Part shown: piece by piece, positions 41,752-51,283 of the stretch
Numbering within the stretch: position 1 is the first letter of the stretch
Layout of the letters: each line of letters starts with the position of its first letter
From: Streptomyces sp. NBRC 110028
Lineage (GTDB): Bacteria; Actinomycetota; Actinomycetes; Streptomycetales; Streptomycetaceae
Assembly (NCBI RefSeq): GCF_001417735.1
Contig: NZ_BBUZ01000048.1
Location: forward strand, 1-64,000
Reading direction: 5' to 3'
Length of the DNA stretch: 64,000 nt
Notes under the pieces: generated by a model
Told to the model about the DNA's origin: nothing
Database searches by the model: none
Seen by the model: only the letters and a program-made list of their open reading frames with translations
Position numbers and translations under genes: made by a program

Positions 41752-42774
41752 ATGCCCCCGCGTCAGCTCCCGGCCGTCTCCGTGATCATGCCGGTGCTCA
41801 ATGAGGAACGCCATCTGCGCAATGCCGTGCGGCACATCCTGGAGCAGGAGTACGACGGTGAGATGGAGGTGGTGATCGCGGTCGGCCCGTCCGCGGACCG
41901 CACCGAAGAGATCGCCGCCGAGCTGGCCGCCGAGGATCCGCGGGTGAACACCGTGCCCAACCCCACGGGCCGCACTCCCGCCGCGCTGAACGTCGCGATC
42001 AAGGCGTCCCGCCACCCGGTGGTGGTGCGGGTCGACGGGCACGGCATGCTCTCGCCGGACTACATCGCGACCGCCGTGCGGCTGCTGGAGGAGACCGGCG
42101 CGCAGAACGTCGGCGGCATCATGCACGCCGAGGGCGAGAACGACTGGGAGCGGGCCGTGGCCGCCGCCATGACCTCGAAGATCGGCGTCGGCAACGCCGC
42201 CTTCCACACCGGTGGCGAGGCGGCCCCCGCCGACACCGTCTACCTGGGCGTCTTCCGCCGTGAGGCGCTGGAGCAGCAGGGCGGCTACAACGAGGAATTC
42301 ATCCGCGCCCAGGACTGGGAGCTGAACTTCCGCATCCGTGAGGCGGGCGGGCTGGTCTGGTTCTCGCCCGAGCTGAAGGTCTCGTACCGGCCGCGGCCGA
42401 ACGTGCGGGAGCTGGCCAAGCAGTACCGGAACTACGGGCGCTGGCGCCATGTCGTGGCCCGCTTCCACCAGGGTTCGATCAATATGCGCTACCTCGCCCC
42501 GCCGGCCGCCGTGGTGGCCATCGCGGCGGGCGCCGTGGTGGGCGCGGCCGTCACCCCGTGGGGGTTCCTGGTCCCGGGCGGCTATCTGGCGGCCATCGTC
42601 GCGGGCTCGGTCCCGGCCGGGAAGGGGCTTCCGGTGGGGGCCCGGGTGCGGATCCCGCTCGCGCTGGCGACCATGCACATGTCGTGGGGCTGGGGCTTCC
42701 TGACCAGCCCCCGGGCGCTCGCCAAGAAGGTCATCGCCAGCCGCCGCCCGGCGGTCGTGGCGCAGAGCGGGTGA
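41752..42774 (+). CDS. GT2-family glycosyltransferase, membrane-anchored
   Basis: A 340-residue glycosyltransferase (GT-A fold): SVIMPVLNEERHLRNAV at the N-terminus, VVVRVDGHGMLSPDY as the DxD-like region, and EEFIRAQDWELNFRIREAGG as the ED acceptor motif. Two C-terminal hydrophobic helices (about 248-288) anchor it in the membrane. It resembles the succinoglycan-type transferases that build lipid-linked polysaccharide. Placed among LCP ligases, it may make a polymer that they attach. ATG 41752 is where homology begins. Confidence 0.9.
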   Translation: MPPRQLPAVSVIMPVLNEERHLRNAVRHILEQEYDGEMEVVIAVGPSADRTEEIAAELAAEDPRVNTVPNPTGRTPAALNVAIKASRHPVVVRVDGHGMLSPDYIATAVRLLEETGAQNVGGIMHAEGENDWERAVAAAMTSKIGVGNAAFHTGGEAAPADTVYLGVFRREALEQQGGYNEEFIRAQDWELNFRIREAGGLVWFSPELKVSYRPRPNVRELAKQYRNYGRWRHVVARFHQGSINMRYLAPPAAVVAIAAGAVVGAAVTPWGFLVPGGYLAAIVAGSVPAGKGLPVGARVRIPLALATMHMSWGWGFLTSPRALAKKVIASRRPAVVAQSG

Positions 42775-42795
42775 GCCCGGCGTACGGATGACGTG

Positions 42796-42830
42796 AGGGG
42801 CCGGACCAGGTGCGGGCGGGTCCGGCCCCT
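42796..42830. terminator. Bidirectional terminator
   Basis: AGGGGCCGGACC and GGTCCGGCCCCT pair between the convergent GT2 and LCP genes. Confidence 0.8.
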
Positions 42831-42856
42831 TCGGTCGCGTCTGGCGGAAGGCGCCG

Positions 42857-44488
42857 TCAGAAGGTGTAGTTCGGGTTGACCGACATGCACGCCTTCTCGT
42901 CCTCGCCGTTGAGGGCGTCGGCGCTCTCCGGCGTCTTGTCGTCGTCGGCCGACCCGGTCTTCGGGTAGGTCGTGCCCGAACGCCAGTCGTTGCCGACGAC
43001 CACGGTCACGTTCTGCACCGACTTCGAGGACTTCACCGCGCTCTTGGGCAGCCCCAGCGCCTTGGCCACGGCGAGGGCGTCGCCCTGCTCGGCCTCGTTC
43101 GGGTAGGCCACGGTGGTGTCGGCCTGCGAGATGAGCGCCGTGTTCGCGGTGGCCTTGGTGTAGCCGAGCTGCACCAGCTGGTCGGTGAGCACCCGGGCGC
43201 GGCCGGAGACGGGCCCGTACACCGTGGAGGCGGTGCCGTTCTGCACGGTGACCGGGACCTCGCCCTTGGGCGCGGTGGGGGCCGGGGTCCTGTCGGGCTT
43301 CTTCTTGTCCTTGCCGTCCAGCGCCGTGTCGTTGCGCAGCAGCGAGAAGGTCTGCTCGGCGTCGCCGGGCTTGGGCTCCACGAACTGCTCGTCCGCGCTG
43401 TACTGCCACGGCATGGTGACCATCGTGGTGCGCTCGGTCGGCACCCGCTTCAGGTCGTTGCCCAGGTTGTACAGCTTCTTGACGTCGCCGAGGCCGTGGT
43501 CGACGGTCAGCGCGTCGGTGGCCGCCTCCGCCAGGTCCATCAGCTTGCCCGGGTCGCTGAGCTTGGTGCCCTTGTTCAGCTGGCGGATCATCGAGCTCAT
43601 GTACATGTGCTGGGCCTTGGCCCGGCCGATGTCGGAGTTGTCCTCGAAGCCGTAGCGGGTCCGCAGCCACTGGAGGGCCTGGATCCCCTTGACCGGGTGG
43701 GTGCCCTTGGTCAGCCGCAGCCCCGAGCCGTGGCCCTTGCTGTCGTGCGAGTAGACGTTGTCCTTCACGCACACCGGGACGCCGCCGACGGCGTCCGCCA
43801 TGGAGACCACACCGGTGAAGTCGATCATCATGAAGTGATCGATGTAGACGCCGGTCAGTTCCTTCCAGGTGGCCACCGTGCAGCCCGGGCCGCCGTGCTG
43901 CAGCGACTGGTTGATCGCCGCCTGGGTCTTCGGGTAGACGCGCCCGTCGTCCGGGTCGGTGCACCGGGGGATGGTCACCCGGGTGTCGCGCGGGATGCTG
44001 ACCACCGACATGTTGCTGCGGTCGGCCGAGACGTGCACCAGCATCTGCACATCGGCCAGCGGCTTGCGGTCGGCGTCCTGCTTGGCACCGCCGAGCTTCA
44101 CGTTCTCCGCGGTGTTACGGCTGTCCGAACCGATCAGCAGGATGTTCAGCGGGGTCTGGCCCGCCGCGTTCGGCTCGGGCTTGCCCAGCTTGCTGTCGCC
44201 GAGGTCGAGGGCTTCCTTCCGCAGATTGCCGTTCAGGTGGTTGTAGTACAGATAGCCACCGGCTGCCGCGGCCAGTACCAGCACGGCCACCGTCAGCGCG
44301 CTCCACCGCACCACCCGTAACCCCCGGCTGCCGCGCTTGGCCGCCGGGCCACCCCGGCCGTCGCCGCGGCGGCCCGCGTCACCGGACGCGGGGCCTTCCG
44401 CTCCGGGCGGTCTGGCATCCTCACCGGTGCCGCGCGGTTCGGGCACGGCTTGCCGCCGTCCCTCCCCCCGCACACTGCTCTGCCGCAT
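42857..44488 (-). CDS. LCP-family ligase with LytR_C domain
   Basis: A 543-residue membrane protein. Cytoplasmic tail about 60 residues, transmembrane helix near 62-82, LCP domain with LIGSDSRNTAENVKLGG, SIPRDTRVTIPRC, INQSLQHGGPGCTVATWKEL and WLRTRYGFEDNSDIGRAKAQ, then LytR_C (VPVTVQNGTASTVYGPVSG). Extra Cys residues (PRCTDPD and GPGCTV) could pair outside the cell. It is 69 bp downstream of the next LCP gene, probably in one transcript. Confidence 0.92.
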   Translation of the reverse strand: MRQSSVRGEGRRQAVPEPRGTGEDARPPGAEGPASGDAGRRGDGRGGPAAKRGSRGLRVVRWSALTVAVLVLAAAAGGYLYYNHLNGNLRKEALDLGDSKLGKPEPNAAGQTPLNILLIGSDSRNTAENVKLGGAKQDADRKPLADVQMLVHVSADRSNMSVVSIPRDTRVTIPRCTDPDDGRVYPKTQAAINQSLQHGGPGCTVATWKELTGVYIDHFMMIDFTGVVSMADAVGGVPVCVKDNVYSHDSKGHGSGLRLTKGTHPVKGIQALQWLRTRYGFEDNSDIGRAKAQHMYMSSMIRQLNKGTKLSDPGKLMDLAEAATDALTVDHGLGDVKKLYNLGNDLKRVPTERTTMVTMPWQYSADEQFVEPKPGDAEQTFSLLRNDTALDGKDKKKPDRTPAPTAPKGEVPVTVQNGTASTVYGPVSGRARVLTDQLVQLGYTKATANTALISQADTTVAYPNEAEQGDALAVAKALGLPKSAVKSSKSVQNVTVVVGNDWRSGTTYPKTGSADDDKTPESADALNGEDEKACMSVNPNYTF

Positions 44489-44557
44489 CGGGCCCCTCCC
44501 CGTACTTCTGTACTCGTCCGGACCGATGGGCGAGGGTGCTCCGACGGTCGGGGGTGG

Positions 44558-46249
44558 TCACTTGGCGCAGACGTTCTTGTCGTCGGCCTCGACCTTCTGA
44601 ATGTCCTTCGGTGCCTTCGCCGGAGCGGAGATGGGGGTCCCCGCGCCCTTGTAGTCGGCGCCGAGCGTCAGCGTCATCTCCGCCCTGGGGGCGGCGTCCT
44701 TCGTGCCTTCCTTCATCGCGGACGCGGGCAGGCCCATGCTGTCGGCCAGCCGACGCGCCTGGTCCGCCTGGTTGGGAGCGTACTCCAGAGTGGTCTTCTC
44801 AAGATCTGCCGGAGCGTTTCCGCCGTTGCTGGTGAGCGGCATCCCCTCGATGTTCTGCATCCAGTCCAGGGTCTCCTGGGCGGCCCCCGTCTGCCCGCTG
44901 CCGTTCAGCACCTTGGCCCGGACCTCCGCCGCGTCGGCCTTCGGCCCCTTGAGCCGCGCCGCCTGCTTGTCCTTGGCCGCCTTCTCCTGCTTCTTCACAT
45001 CGGTCAGCGACACGTCCTGCCGGACCATGGCGAACAGCGGCTCGGCCTTGGTCTGGTCGAGCAGCACGGTCGCGCCGTCGGTGTTGTCGACGACCGGGAC
45101 CGTCGTGAAGGTCATGTTCTTCAGATCGACCTTGCCGAGCGCCTGGCCCAGCGAGACCAGCTTGTCGACGGTGCCGATGCCGGTGTCCACGGTGAGCGCC
45201 TTGGTGGCGGTGTTGGCCAGGCCCCACATCTTGCTGGGGCTGCTGAGCGTCCCGTTCCCCTTCATCTTGCGCATCATGGAGCTGAGGAACTGCTGCTGCA
45301 GCTTGATCCGGTCCAGGTCGCCGCCGAAGCCCACCGAGTGCCGGGTCCGGACGAACGCCAGCGCCTGCTCGCCCTTGATGTTGTGCTTGCCGGCCTTCAG
45401 TTTCAGATGCGACTTGGGGTCGTCGATGTCCTTGGCGAGACAGACGTCGACCCCGCCGACCGCCGTGGACATCGACTTGACGGCGTTGAAGTCGGCCATC
45501 ATGAAGTGGGTGATGTTCAGCCCGGTGATCTTCTCGGCCGTCTTCATGGTGCAGCCGGGGTCGCGCCCCTCCTGCCCGAGGCTGGTGTTGAAGCGCGCCT
45601 CCTGCTCGCCCCGGATGATCTTCTTCGTCCCGTCCTTCTGCACGGTCGGGCAGTCCGGGATGTCCGTGATCATGTCGCGGGGAATGGACAGCACCGTGGC
45701 GTTGGTCCGGTCCCCGGAGACGTGCATGACGAGCGTGGTGTCGGCGTGGCCGACGCTACCCGCGTCACCGTAGCCCGTGTTCCCCTTGCCATCACGCCGG
45801 TCGGTGCCGATGAGCAGGATGTTCATCGGTCCGTCGGTGACAGCGGCGTTGTTCTCGCCGATGTCCACCTTGCTGATGTTCCCGTTGAGGTGCTGATAGA
45901 CGAAGTACGCCGCGGCCGAGCCGCCGACCAGCACGAAGGCCAGGGTGCCACTGCCCCAGTACAGCGCCTTCTTCGTCTTCGACTTCTTCGGCTTCGGCTT
46001 TCTCCTGCTCGCGGGTGCCGCCGCCTTCTCCGGCTCCTGCTTGCCCGCCGCCCGCCTGCGTCCCCGCGGCTCGGGCTCGGGGGCGCGGCGGCGGCCCGTG
46101 CTTCTGGGGGCAGCGTCGTGGGGCCCGGCGGCAGCGGCCGTCTCCCCAGCGGGGTCCAGCCGCAGCTCATAGTTGCCGGTGTTCGGGTCGAACACCCACT
46201 GATCGGCGGGGTCGATGTCACCGTCCCGCCCATGGCCTTGCGCGTCCAC
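44558..46249 (-). CDS. LCP-family ligase with LytR_C domain and N-terminal tyrosine motif
   Basis: A 563-residue protein, GTG start at 46249. The N-terminal WVFDPNTGNYELRLDP is a conserved cytoplasmic motif of Streptomyces LCP proteins, followed by a Pro/Lys/Arg-rich linker, a transmembrane helix near 95-115, LCP domain (LLIGTDRRDGKGNTGYGDAG, SIPRDMITDIPDCP, FNTSLGQEGRDPGCTMKTAE, FVRTRHSVGFGGDLDRIKLQ) and LytR_C (VRAKVLNGSGQTGAAQ). It heads the run of two LCP genes on this strand. Confidence 0.92.
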   Translation of the reverse strand: MDAQGHGRDGDIDPADQWVFDPNTGNYELRLDPAGETAAAAGPHDAAPRSTGRRRAPEPEPRGRRRAAGKQEPEKAAAPASRRKPKPKKSKTKKALYWGSGTLAFVLVGGSAAAYFVYQHLNGNISKVDIGENNAAVTDGPMNILLIGTDRRDGKGNTGYGDAGSVGHADTTLVMHVSGDRTNATVLSIPRDMITDIPDCPTVQKDGTKKIIRGEQEARFNTSLGQEGRDPGCTMKTAEKITGLNITHFMMADFNAVKSMSTAVGGVDVCLAKDIDDPKSHLKLKAGKHNIKGEQALAFVRTRHSVGFGGDLDRIKLQQQFLSSMMRKMKGNGTLSSPSKMWGLANTATKALTVDTGIGTVDKLVSLGQALGKVDLKNMTFTTVPVVDNTDGATVLLDQTKAEPLFAMVRQDVSLTDVKKQEKAAKDKQAARLKGPKADAAEVRAKVLNGSGQTGAAQETLDWMQNIEGMPLTSNGGNAPADLEKTTLEYAPNQADQARRLADSMGLPASAMKEGTKDAAPRAEMTLTLGADYKGAGTPISAPAKAPKDIQKVEADDKNVCAK

Positions 46250-46479
46250 GGTCGCCTGTGTCCTCCGTCGGTGCCACGCGGGCGCCTCCCCCTCAAGGCG
46301 CTCGGTCCGTCTTCATATACAGTGCGCGGTCACATCTCGGAGCGCACCGGATCGCTCACACTATCCGCCCGGATCCGCGTCAAGCGACGCCGGTGACACA
46401 TTCCACTTCCCTACAACTGGGCAATCTGCCCAATCCTTTCGAGATTCTTCACGAGTCGGGGCCTCGCTTTTACCGGCCT

Positions 46480-47601
46480 TTACTCGCAGATGTCACGGGC
46501 CGCCGTGGTCCCCTGGTACGGAGCGCGGTCCACGCCCTTGGGGTCCTCGCCACGGGTGGCCGTGACGGCGCGGGTCACCGACACCGGGCGGTCCAGACGC
46601 AGTTGCCGGAACAGCCGGTCGGCATCGGGCTGGACGAGTTCATCACGGTTCTTGTTGTACGTATACGGCTGTCGCGGAATCGTAAGAAAACGGATCTTCT
46701 CGCGCGGGATGTCCCGCACCCCGCGCACCAGCCCGTAGAGGTCCTTGAGGGTGTCCAGCCCCGGATCGGTGGTCAGCGCGGACGTCGCCGCGTTGAGCAC
46801 CGGATACAGCTTCGCCGGATTGAGCAGTACACCATTGCTCTGCACTTTCTTCACAAGGGAGCTGAGGAACTCCTGCTGGCGGGCGATGCGCTCGGTGTCG
46901 CTGCCGTTGCCGATGGAGTAGCGGGCGCGGACATAGCCGAGGGCCTTCTCCCCGTGCAGGACCTGACGGCCCGCCGGCAGCTTCAGGTGCGCGTCGTCGT
47001 CGTCGACCGGCTCCGTCAGGCACACCTCGACGCCCCCGACCGCGTTCACCAGCTTCTTGAAGCCGCTGAAGTCCACGATCACATGGTGGTCCACCCGGAT
47101 CCCGGTGAGCTTCTCCACGGTACGGATCGTGCAGGCCGCGCCGCCGAACTCGAACGCCCAGTTGAACTGGGCGAACCGGGCCGCCAGCGGGCCGCCGTCC
47201 TTCGGCCGGTCGCAGTCCGGCACGTCCACCATCAGGTCGCGCGGGATGGAGACGGCGGTCGCGCTCTTCCCCCCGGCCTGGAGGTGCAGCAGGATCGTGG
47301 TGTCCGAACGCTGGGTGCCGGTGTCCCGGCCGTACTTGCCGTTCCCCTTGCCGCCCCGGTTGTCGGAGCCGATCACCAGGATGTTCTGCGCGTCGCGGAC
47401 CATCGACACCGGCCGCTCGGCCTCGTACTTCCGCAGCTCGTCGGCGGTCCGGGTATCGGTGCGGATGTTGCGGTCGAGGCGCTCGTAGAACCACCACCCC
47501 GTCCCGGCGACCGACAGCACCAGCAGGGTCGCGCCCAGCGCGACCACGCGCAGCCAGCGGCGCCCGGGTCTCGGCGCCGGCTCTTGGCCGTCAGTCGTCA
47601 C
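46480..47601 (-). CDS. LCP-family ligase, short form
   Basis: A 373-residue protein, GTG start at 47601. Transmembrane helix at about 17-38, then the LCP domain (LVIGSDNRGGKGNGKYGRD, SIPRDLMVDVPDCD, FNWAFEFGGAACTIRTVEK, YVRARYSIGNGSDTERIARQ). No LytR_C domain. It is the fifth LCP gene within 10 kb and lies 230 bp upstream of the preceding one, so it may have its own promoter. Confidence 0.92.
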   Translation of the reverse strand: MTTDGQEPAPRPGRRWLRVVALGATLLVLSVAGTGWWFYERLDRNIRTDTRTADELRKYEAERPVSMVRDAQNILVIGSDNRGGKGNGKYGRDTGTQRSDTTILLHLQAGGKSATAVSIPRDLMVDVPDCDRPKDGGPLAARFAQFNWAFEFGGAACTIRTVEKLTGIRVDHHVIVDFSGFKKLVNAVGGVEVCLTEPVDDDDAHLKLPAGRQVLHGEKALGYVRARYSIGNGSDTERIARQQEFLSSLVKKVQSNGVLLNPAKLYPVLNAATSALTTDPGLDTLKDLYGLVRGVRDIPREKIRFLTIPRQPYTYNKNRDELVQPDADRLFRQLRLDRPVSVTRAVTATRGEDPKGVDRAPYQGTTAARDICE

Positions 47602-47821
47602 GTCCGCGTCCTCCCACCCCGCCTCCCGCCCGGCGGCGGACGGGAGCGGTATCGCGTGCTGGGCCGATCATTGGGACAGACATGCGAACCCCGCACATGG
47701 TTGTACGTATCCGTCGATCATCGCGCGGGGTGTACGCCGGGGCGCGCGGGCTCGGCCCGGCGATCCGCCGTACGGGTGAGACGGACCGCCGGGCCGTGGG
47801 CCCGCGTGGGTTTCCGTGGGG

Positions 47822-48565
47822 CTAGACGGTGACGCGCTCGCTCTCCCGGCGCTCGGCGAGCCCCTTCTCGTCCAGCTGGTCCAGATGGCGGCACAGCACC
47901 ACCGAGCCGCCCGCCGCCAGCGGCGCGTACAGCCCGTACGACAGTCCCTCCCAGCCGTCGTACGGCAATCCCGACAGCACCCGGGAGCCCGGCTCCAGCC
48001 CGTGCGCGGCCGCGTCCGCGCGCGCCCGCTCCACCAGCTCCGCGCCGGTCAGCTCCCGTCCGCCGACGGCCAGCGCGGGCGCGGCCGGGTCCACCGGGGC
48101 GTACGGCGCGAAGCGGTCGCCCTGGCTCGGCACCTCCACGGCGTAGTCGGCGAAGCCCTGCGGCGGCTGCGGGAACCGGCCGCCCAGGGGCCGCAGGGCG
48201 AGCGCCATCCGCTCCCCGGAGCACGCGCGCGCCTCCTCCAGGGTGTCCGGCCCGCTCACCACCACATCGGCCGCGGCCGGGTCGCCGCCGACGTCCGCGA
48301 GGACTCCGGCCGACGAACAGGCCAGCAGCCACACCGCGGTCTGCCAGTGCGCGGGCAGCAGCAGCGCGACCCGGTCGCCGGGGGCGACGGCCAGATCGTC
48401 CTGCAGCAGGTTGGCGGTTTTGGCCACCCAATTGGCGAACGTGGCCACGGAGAGTTCGACGCGCTCGCCCGTCGCATCGTCGTAGAAGGTCACGAGGGGG
48501 CGCGCGGGATCCGCGGCGAGCGCGGATCGCAGCAGGTCGGCGGGGGTGCGATCGGTGGCGTTCAT
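47822..48565 (-). CDS. TIGR03089 family protein (truncated AMP-binding-enzyme-like)
   Basis: A 247-residue protein related to the N-terminal part of acyl-CoA synthetases (ATFANWVAKTANLLQDDL, GDRVALLLPAHWQTAVWLLA) but lacking the AMP-binding P-loop and C-terminal domain. TIGR03089 proteins of this size are conserved in actinobacteria beside LCP and F420 genes; activity is unknown. It is divergent from the peptidoglycan-recognition protein gene. Confidence 0.85.
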   Translation of the reverse strand: MNATDRTPADLLRSALAADPARPLVTFYDDATGERVELSVATFANWVAKTANLLQDDLAVAPGDRVALLLPAHWQTAVWLLACSSAGVLADVGGDPAAADVVVSGPDTLEEARACSGERMALALRPLGGRFPQPPQGFADYAVEVPSQGDRFAPYAPVDPAAPALAVGGRELTGAELVERARADAAAHGLEPGSRVLSGLPYDGWEGLSYGLYAPLAAGGSVVLCRHLDQLDEKGLAERRESERVTV

Positions 48566-48674
48566 CCGCGCAAGGGTACGCGCCCCACCCGTTCCGGCGG
48601 AGCGGGAGCCGGAGGCCGGGCGACTGGTCCGTCGGCCCCTGACCGCGCGTCCGAATAGACAGTTGTGTCACGAT

Positions 48675-50090
48675 ATGCACAGGATTTTCATCATGCGTGG
48701 ATTCCTTGCATCCTCGGTCGGCGTCGTGTGCACCGCCGCCCTCGCCCTCCCGTCCGCCCTGGGCACCGCACATGCCCGGGCCGACCACGCCGACCGCGCC
48801 GCCCTCAGGGGCGGCACCCAGTCGCTGCCCCTGCTCCCGCCCGACCGGGGGCGCCCGCTCGACCGGGGCATGGCCGCCCCCGGCGCCGAACGGCGGTTCG
48901 CCGCCCGCGACGTATCCCCCTTCTCCCTCGTCGGGGTCGTCTGGAACGACGCCTCCGCCGACCTCCCCGGCCACGTCCAGGTGCGCACCCGCGCCGCCCG
49001 CACCGGCGCGTGGTCCGCCTGGCGCGACCTCCGGGCGTACGAGGACGACGCGCCCGACCCTGTCCCCGGTGCCGCGGGCGGCGCCTCCGACGGCGGCGCC
49101 GGGCATCCGCGCGGCGGCACCGCCCCGCTGTGGGTCGGCGACTCCGACGGCGTCCAGGCCCGGATCCGCGCCGCCCGGCCCGCCGGCGCGGTTCCGGCCG
49201 GGCTCCCCGCCGGGCTGCGGCTCGAACTCGTCAACCCCGGCGCGGCCCCCGCCCCGCCCCCGGCCCACCCCACCCCCGCGCAGCCGGCCGTCCCGCACCC
49301 CACCGCCGTCCCGCACCCGCACGCACACCCCCACCCCACCGCCGCCGCGCGGCCGCGCCAGGAGCCGCGTCCCACCGGTGGTGCCGCGTCCCCCACCGCC
49401 CGGCCCGCCACCCCGACCCCGACCCCGCGCCCGTCCGGGTCGGCCGGGCTCCCCGCCGGCCAGTCCGAGGCCGGCGCCGCACGCCACACCGCGCCCCGGC
49501 CGCGCATCATCACCCGCGCCGGATGGGGCGCCGACGAGACGATCCGCGAGAGCGGCTACGTCTACAGCAAGACCGTCAAAGTCGCCTTCGTCCACCACAC
49601 GGTGACCGGCAACAGCTACACCTGCGCCCAGGTTCCCTCCGTTTTGCGCAGTATCTACCGATACCACGTTCAGAGCATGGGCTGGCGCGACTACGGCTAC
49701 AACTTCACCGTCGACAAGTGCGGGAACATCTACGAAGGCCGCTCAGGAGGCGTGGCCAAAGCCGTACTCGGGGCGCACACCCTCGGCTTCAACGAGAACA
49801 GCATGGGCATCGCCGTCCTCGGTACGTACTCCACCACGAACCCCTCCGCCAAGGCCATGAAGGCCCTCTCCCAACTCACCGCATGGAAACTCGGCCTCTT
49901 CAACCGGAATCCTCGCGGCACCACCCATCTGGTGTCCGGCGGCGGAGACAGGTACGAAAAGGGCACCAGGGTGAAGCTGCGCGTCATCTCCGGACACCGT
50001 GACGGCTTCGCCACCGAATGCCCAGGAGAGCGCCTGTACCGCAAGCTCGGCTCCGTACGCAGCACAGCCGCCCGGCTCCAGGGGCGCTGA
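48675..50090 (+). CDS. Secreted peptidoglycan-recognition-type N-acetylmuramoyl-L-alanine amidase
   Basis: A 471-residue exported amidase. A signal peptide (cleavage near AHARA, about residue 35) is followed by a roughly 230-residue Pro/Ala/His-rich stalk and a C-terminal PGRP/Amidase_2 domain beginning ITRAGWGADE. Zinc ligands are His in VAFVHHTVTG, His in VISGHRDG and Cys in TECPGERLY; GYNFTVDKCGNIYEGR is diagnostic. It would cleave the lactyl-Ala bond of peptidoglycan. Starts at ATG 48675 or 48693 both give good signals. Confidence 0.9.
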   Translation: MHRIFIMRGFLASSVGVVCTAALALPSALGTAHARADHADRAALRGGTQSLPLLPPDRGRPLDRGMAAPGAERRFAARDVSPFSLVGVVWNDASADLPGHVQVRTRAARTGAWSAWRDLRAYEDDAPDPVPGAAGGASDGGAGHPRGGTAPLWVGDSDGVQARIRAARPAGAVPAGLPAGLRLELVNPGAAPAPPPAHPTPAQPAVPHPTAVPHPHAHPHPTAAARPRQEPRPTGGAASPTARPATPTPTPRPSGSAGLPAGQSEAGAARHTAPRPRIITRAGWGADETIRESGYVYSKTVKVAFVHHTVTGNSYTCAQVPSVLRSIYRYHVQSMGWRDYGYNFTVDKCGNIYEGRSGGVAKAVLGAHTLGFNENSMGIAVLGTYSTTNPSAKAMKALSQLTAWKLGLFNRNPRGTTHLVSGGGDRYEKGTRVKLRVISGHRDGFATECPGERLYRKLGSVRSTAARLQGR

Positions 50091-50162
50091 CAAGGCGCGG
50101 TCCGGGCTTTTGCATACACTGGCCGCCGACCATGGGGAGCCAGAGCAGGAAGCAGAGACTAC

Positions 50163-51263
50163 GTGACCAAAGCGCCAGCAACGCCGGAAGCGATCCTCCT
50201 GGTCGGCGGCAAGGGAACGCGGCTGCGCCCGATGACGGTGCACACTCCCAAGCCGATGGTCCCGGCGGCCGGCGTTCCCTTCCTGACGCACCAACTCGCC
50301 CGCGCCCGCGCCGCCGGGGTCGAGCACATCGTGCTCGCCACCTCCTACCTGGCCGAGGTCTTCGAACCGTACTTCGGTGACGGCTCCTCCCTCGGACTCC
50401 ACCTGGAGTACGTCACGGAGGAGGAGCCGCTCGGCACCGGCGGCGCCATCCGCAACGTCGCCTCCCGGCTGCGCTCGGGGCCCGGCGACCCGGTGCTCAT
50501 CTTCAACGGCGACATCCTCACCGGCCTCGACATCCGCGCCCTCGTCGAGACCCACTGCCGGACCGGGGCCGATGTCTCCCTCCACCTCACCCGGGTCAGC
50601 GACCCCCGCGTCTACGGCCTCGTGCCCACCGACGAACAGGGCCGGGTCACCGCCTTCCTGGAGAAGCCGCAGACCCCCGAGGAGATCGTCACCGACCAGA
50701 TCAACGCGGGCGCGTACGTCTTCAACCGCTCCGTGATCGACGCCATACCGGCCGACCGGCCCGTCTCCGTCGAACGCGAGACCTTCCCCGGGCTCCTCGC
50801 CGAGGGCGCCCACCTCCAGGGCATGGTCGACTCCACGTACTGGCTCGACCTCGGCACCCCGCAGGCCTTCGTCCGCGGCTCCGCCGACCTCGTCCTCGGC
50901 CGCGTCCCCTCCCCGGCCGTCCCGGGCCGCTGCGGCGACCGCCTCATCCTGGAGACCGCCACCGTCGCGGGCGACGCCAAGCTCACCGGCGGCACGGTCA
51001 TCGGGCCGCGGGCCCGGGTGGGCGCGGGCGCGCGCATCGACGGCAGCACGGTGCTGGAGGGGGCCGTCGTCGAAGAGGGCGCCGAGGTGCGCGACTCGCT
51101 GATCGGCGCGGGGGCGCGGGTCGGCGCCCGTACGGTGCTGCACGGCGCGGTGGTCGGGGACGGCGCGCTGGTGGGCCCGGACAACGAACTGCGCGACGGG
51201 CTGCGGGTGTGGTGCGGGGTGGACATCCCGCCGGGCGCGGTGCGGTTCTCCTCCGACCAGTAA
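50163..51263 (+). CDS. Nucleotidyltransferase, probable mannose-1-phosphate guanylyltransferase
   Basis: A 366-residue sugar-nucleotide synthase. The N-terminal LLVGGKGTRLRPMT is the nucleotidyltransferase signature, FNGDILTGLD the metal-binding Asp, and the C-terminal 100 residues are left-handed beta-helix hexapeptide repeats (VIGPRARVGAGARIDGSTVL). By synteny it is ManC/RmlA-like, making GDP-mannose for mannosylated lipids and glycoproteins; another sugar nucleotide is possible. GTG start at 50163. Confidence 0.88.
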   Translation: MTKAPATPEAILLVGGKGTRLRPMTVHTPKPMVPAAGVPFLTHQLARARAAGVEHIVLATSYLAEVFEPYFGDGSSLGLHLEYVTEEEPLGTGGAIRNVASRLRSGPGDPVLIFNGDILTGLDIRALVETHCRTGADVSLHLTRVSDPRVYGLVPTDEQGRVTAFLEKPQTPEEIVTDQINAGAYVFNRSVIDAIPADRPVSVERETFPGLLAEGAHLQGMVDSTYWLDLGTPQAFVRGSADLVLGRVPSPAVPGRCGDRLILETATVAGDAKLTGGTVIGPRARVGAGARIDGSTVLEGAVVEEGAEVRDSLIGAGARVGARTVLHGAVVGDGALVGPDNELRDGLRVWCGVDIPPGAVRFSSDQ

Positions 51264-51283
51264 CGCCGGCCGGCGACCACGCG

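Noticed and set aside
39949..42678. 909-codon minus-strand frame across an LCP and a GT2 gene
   Set aside because: It covers parts of two unrelated real genes in the wrong frame, with Pro/Arg/Gly low-complexity composition.
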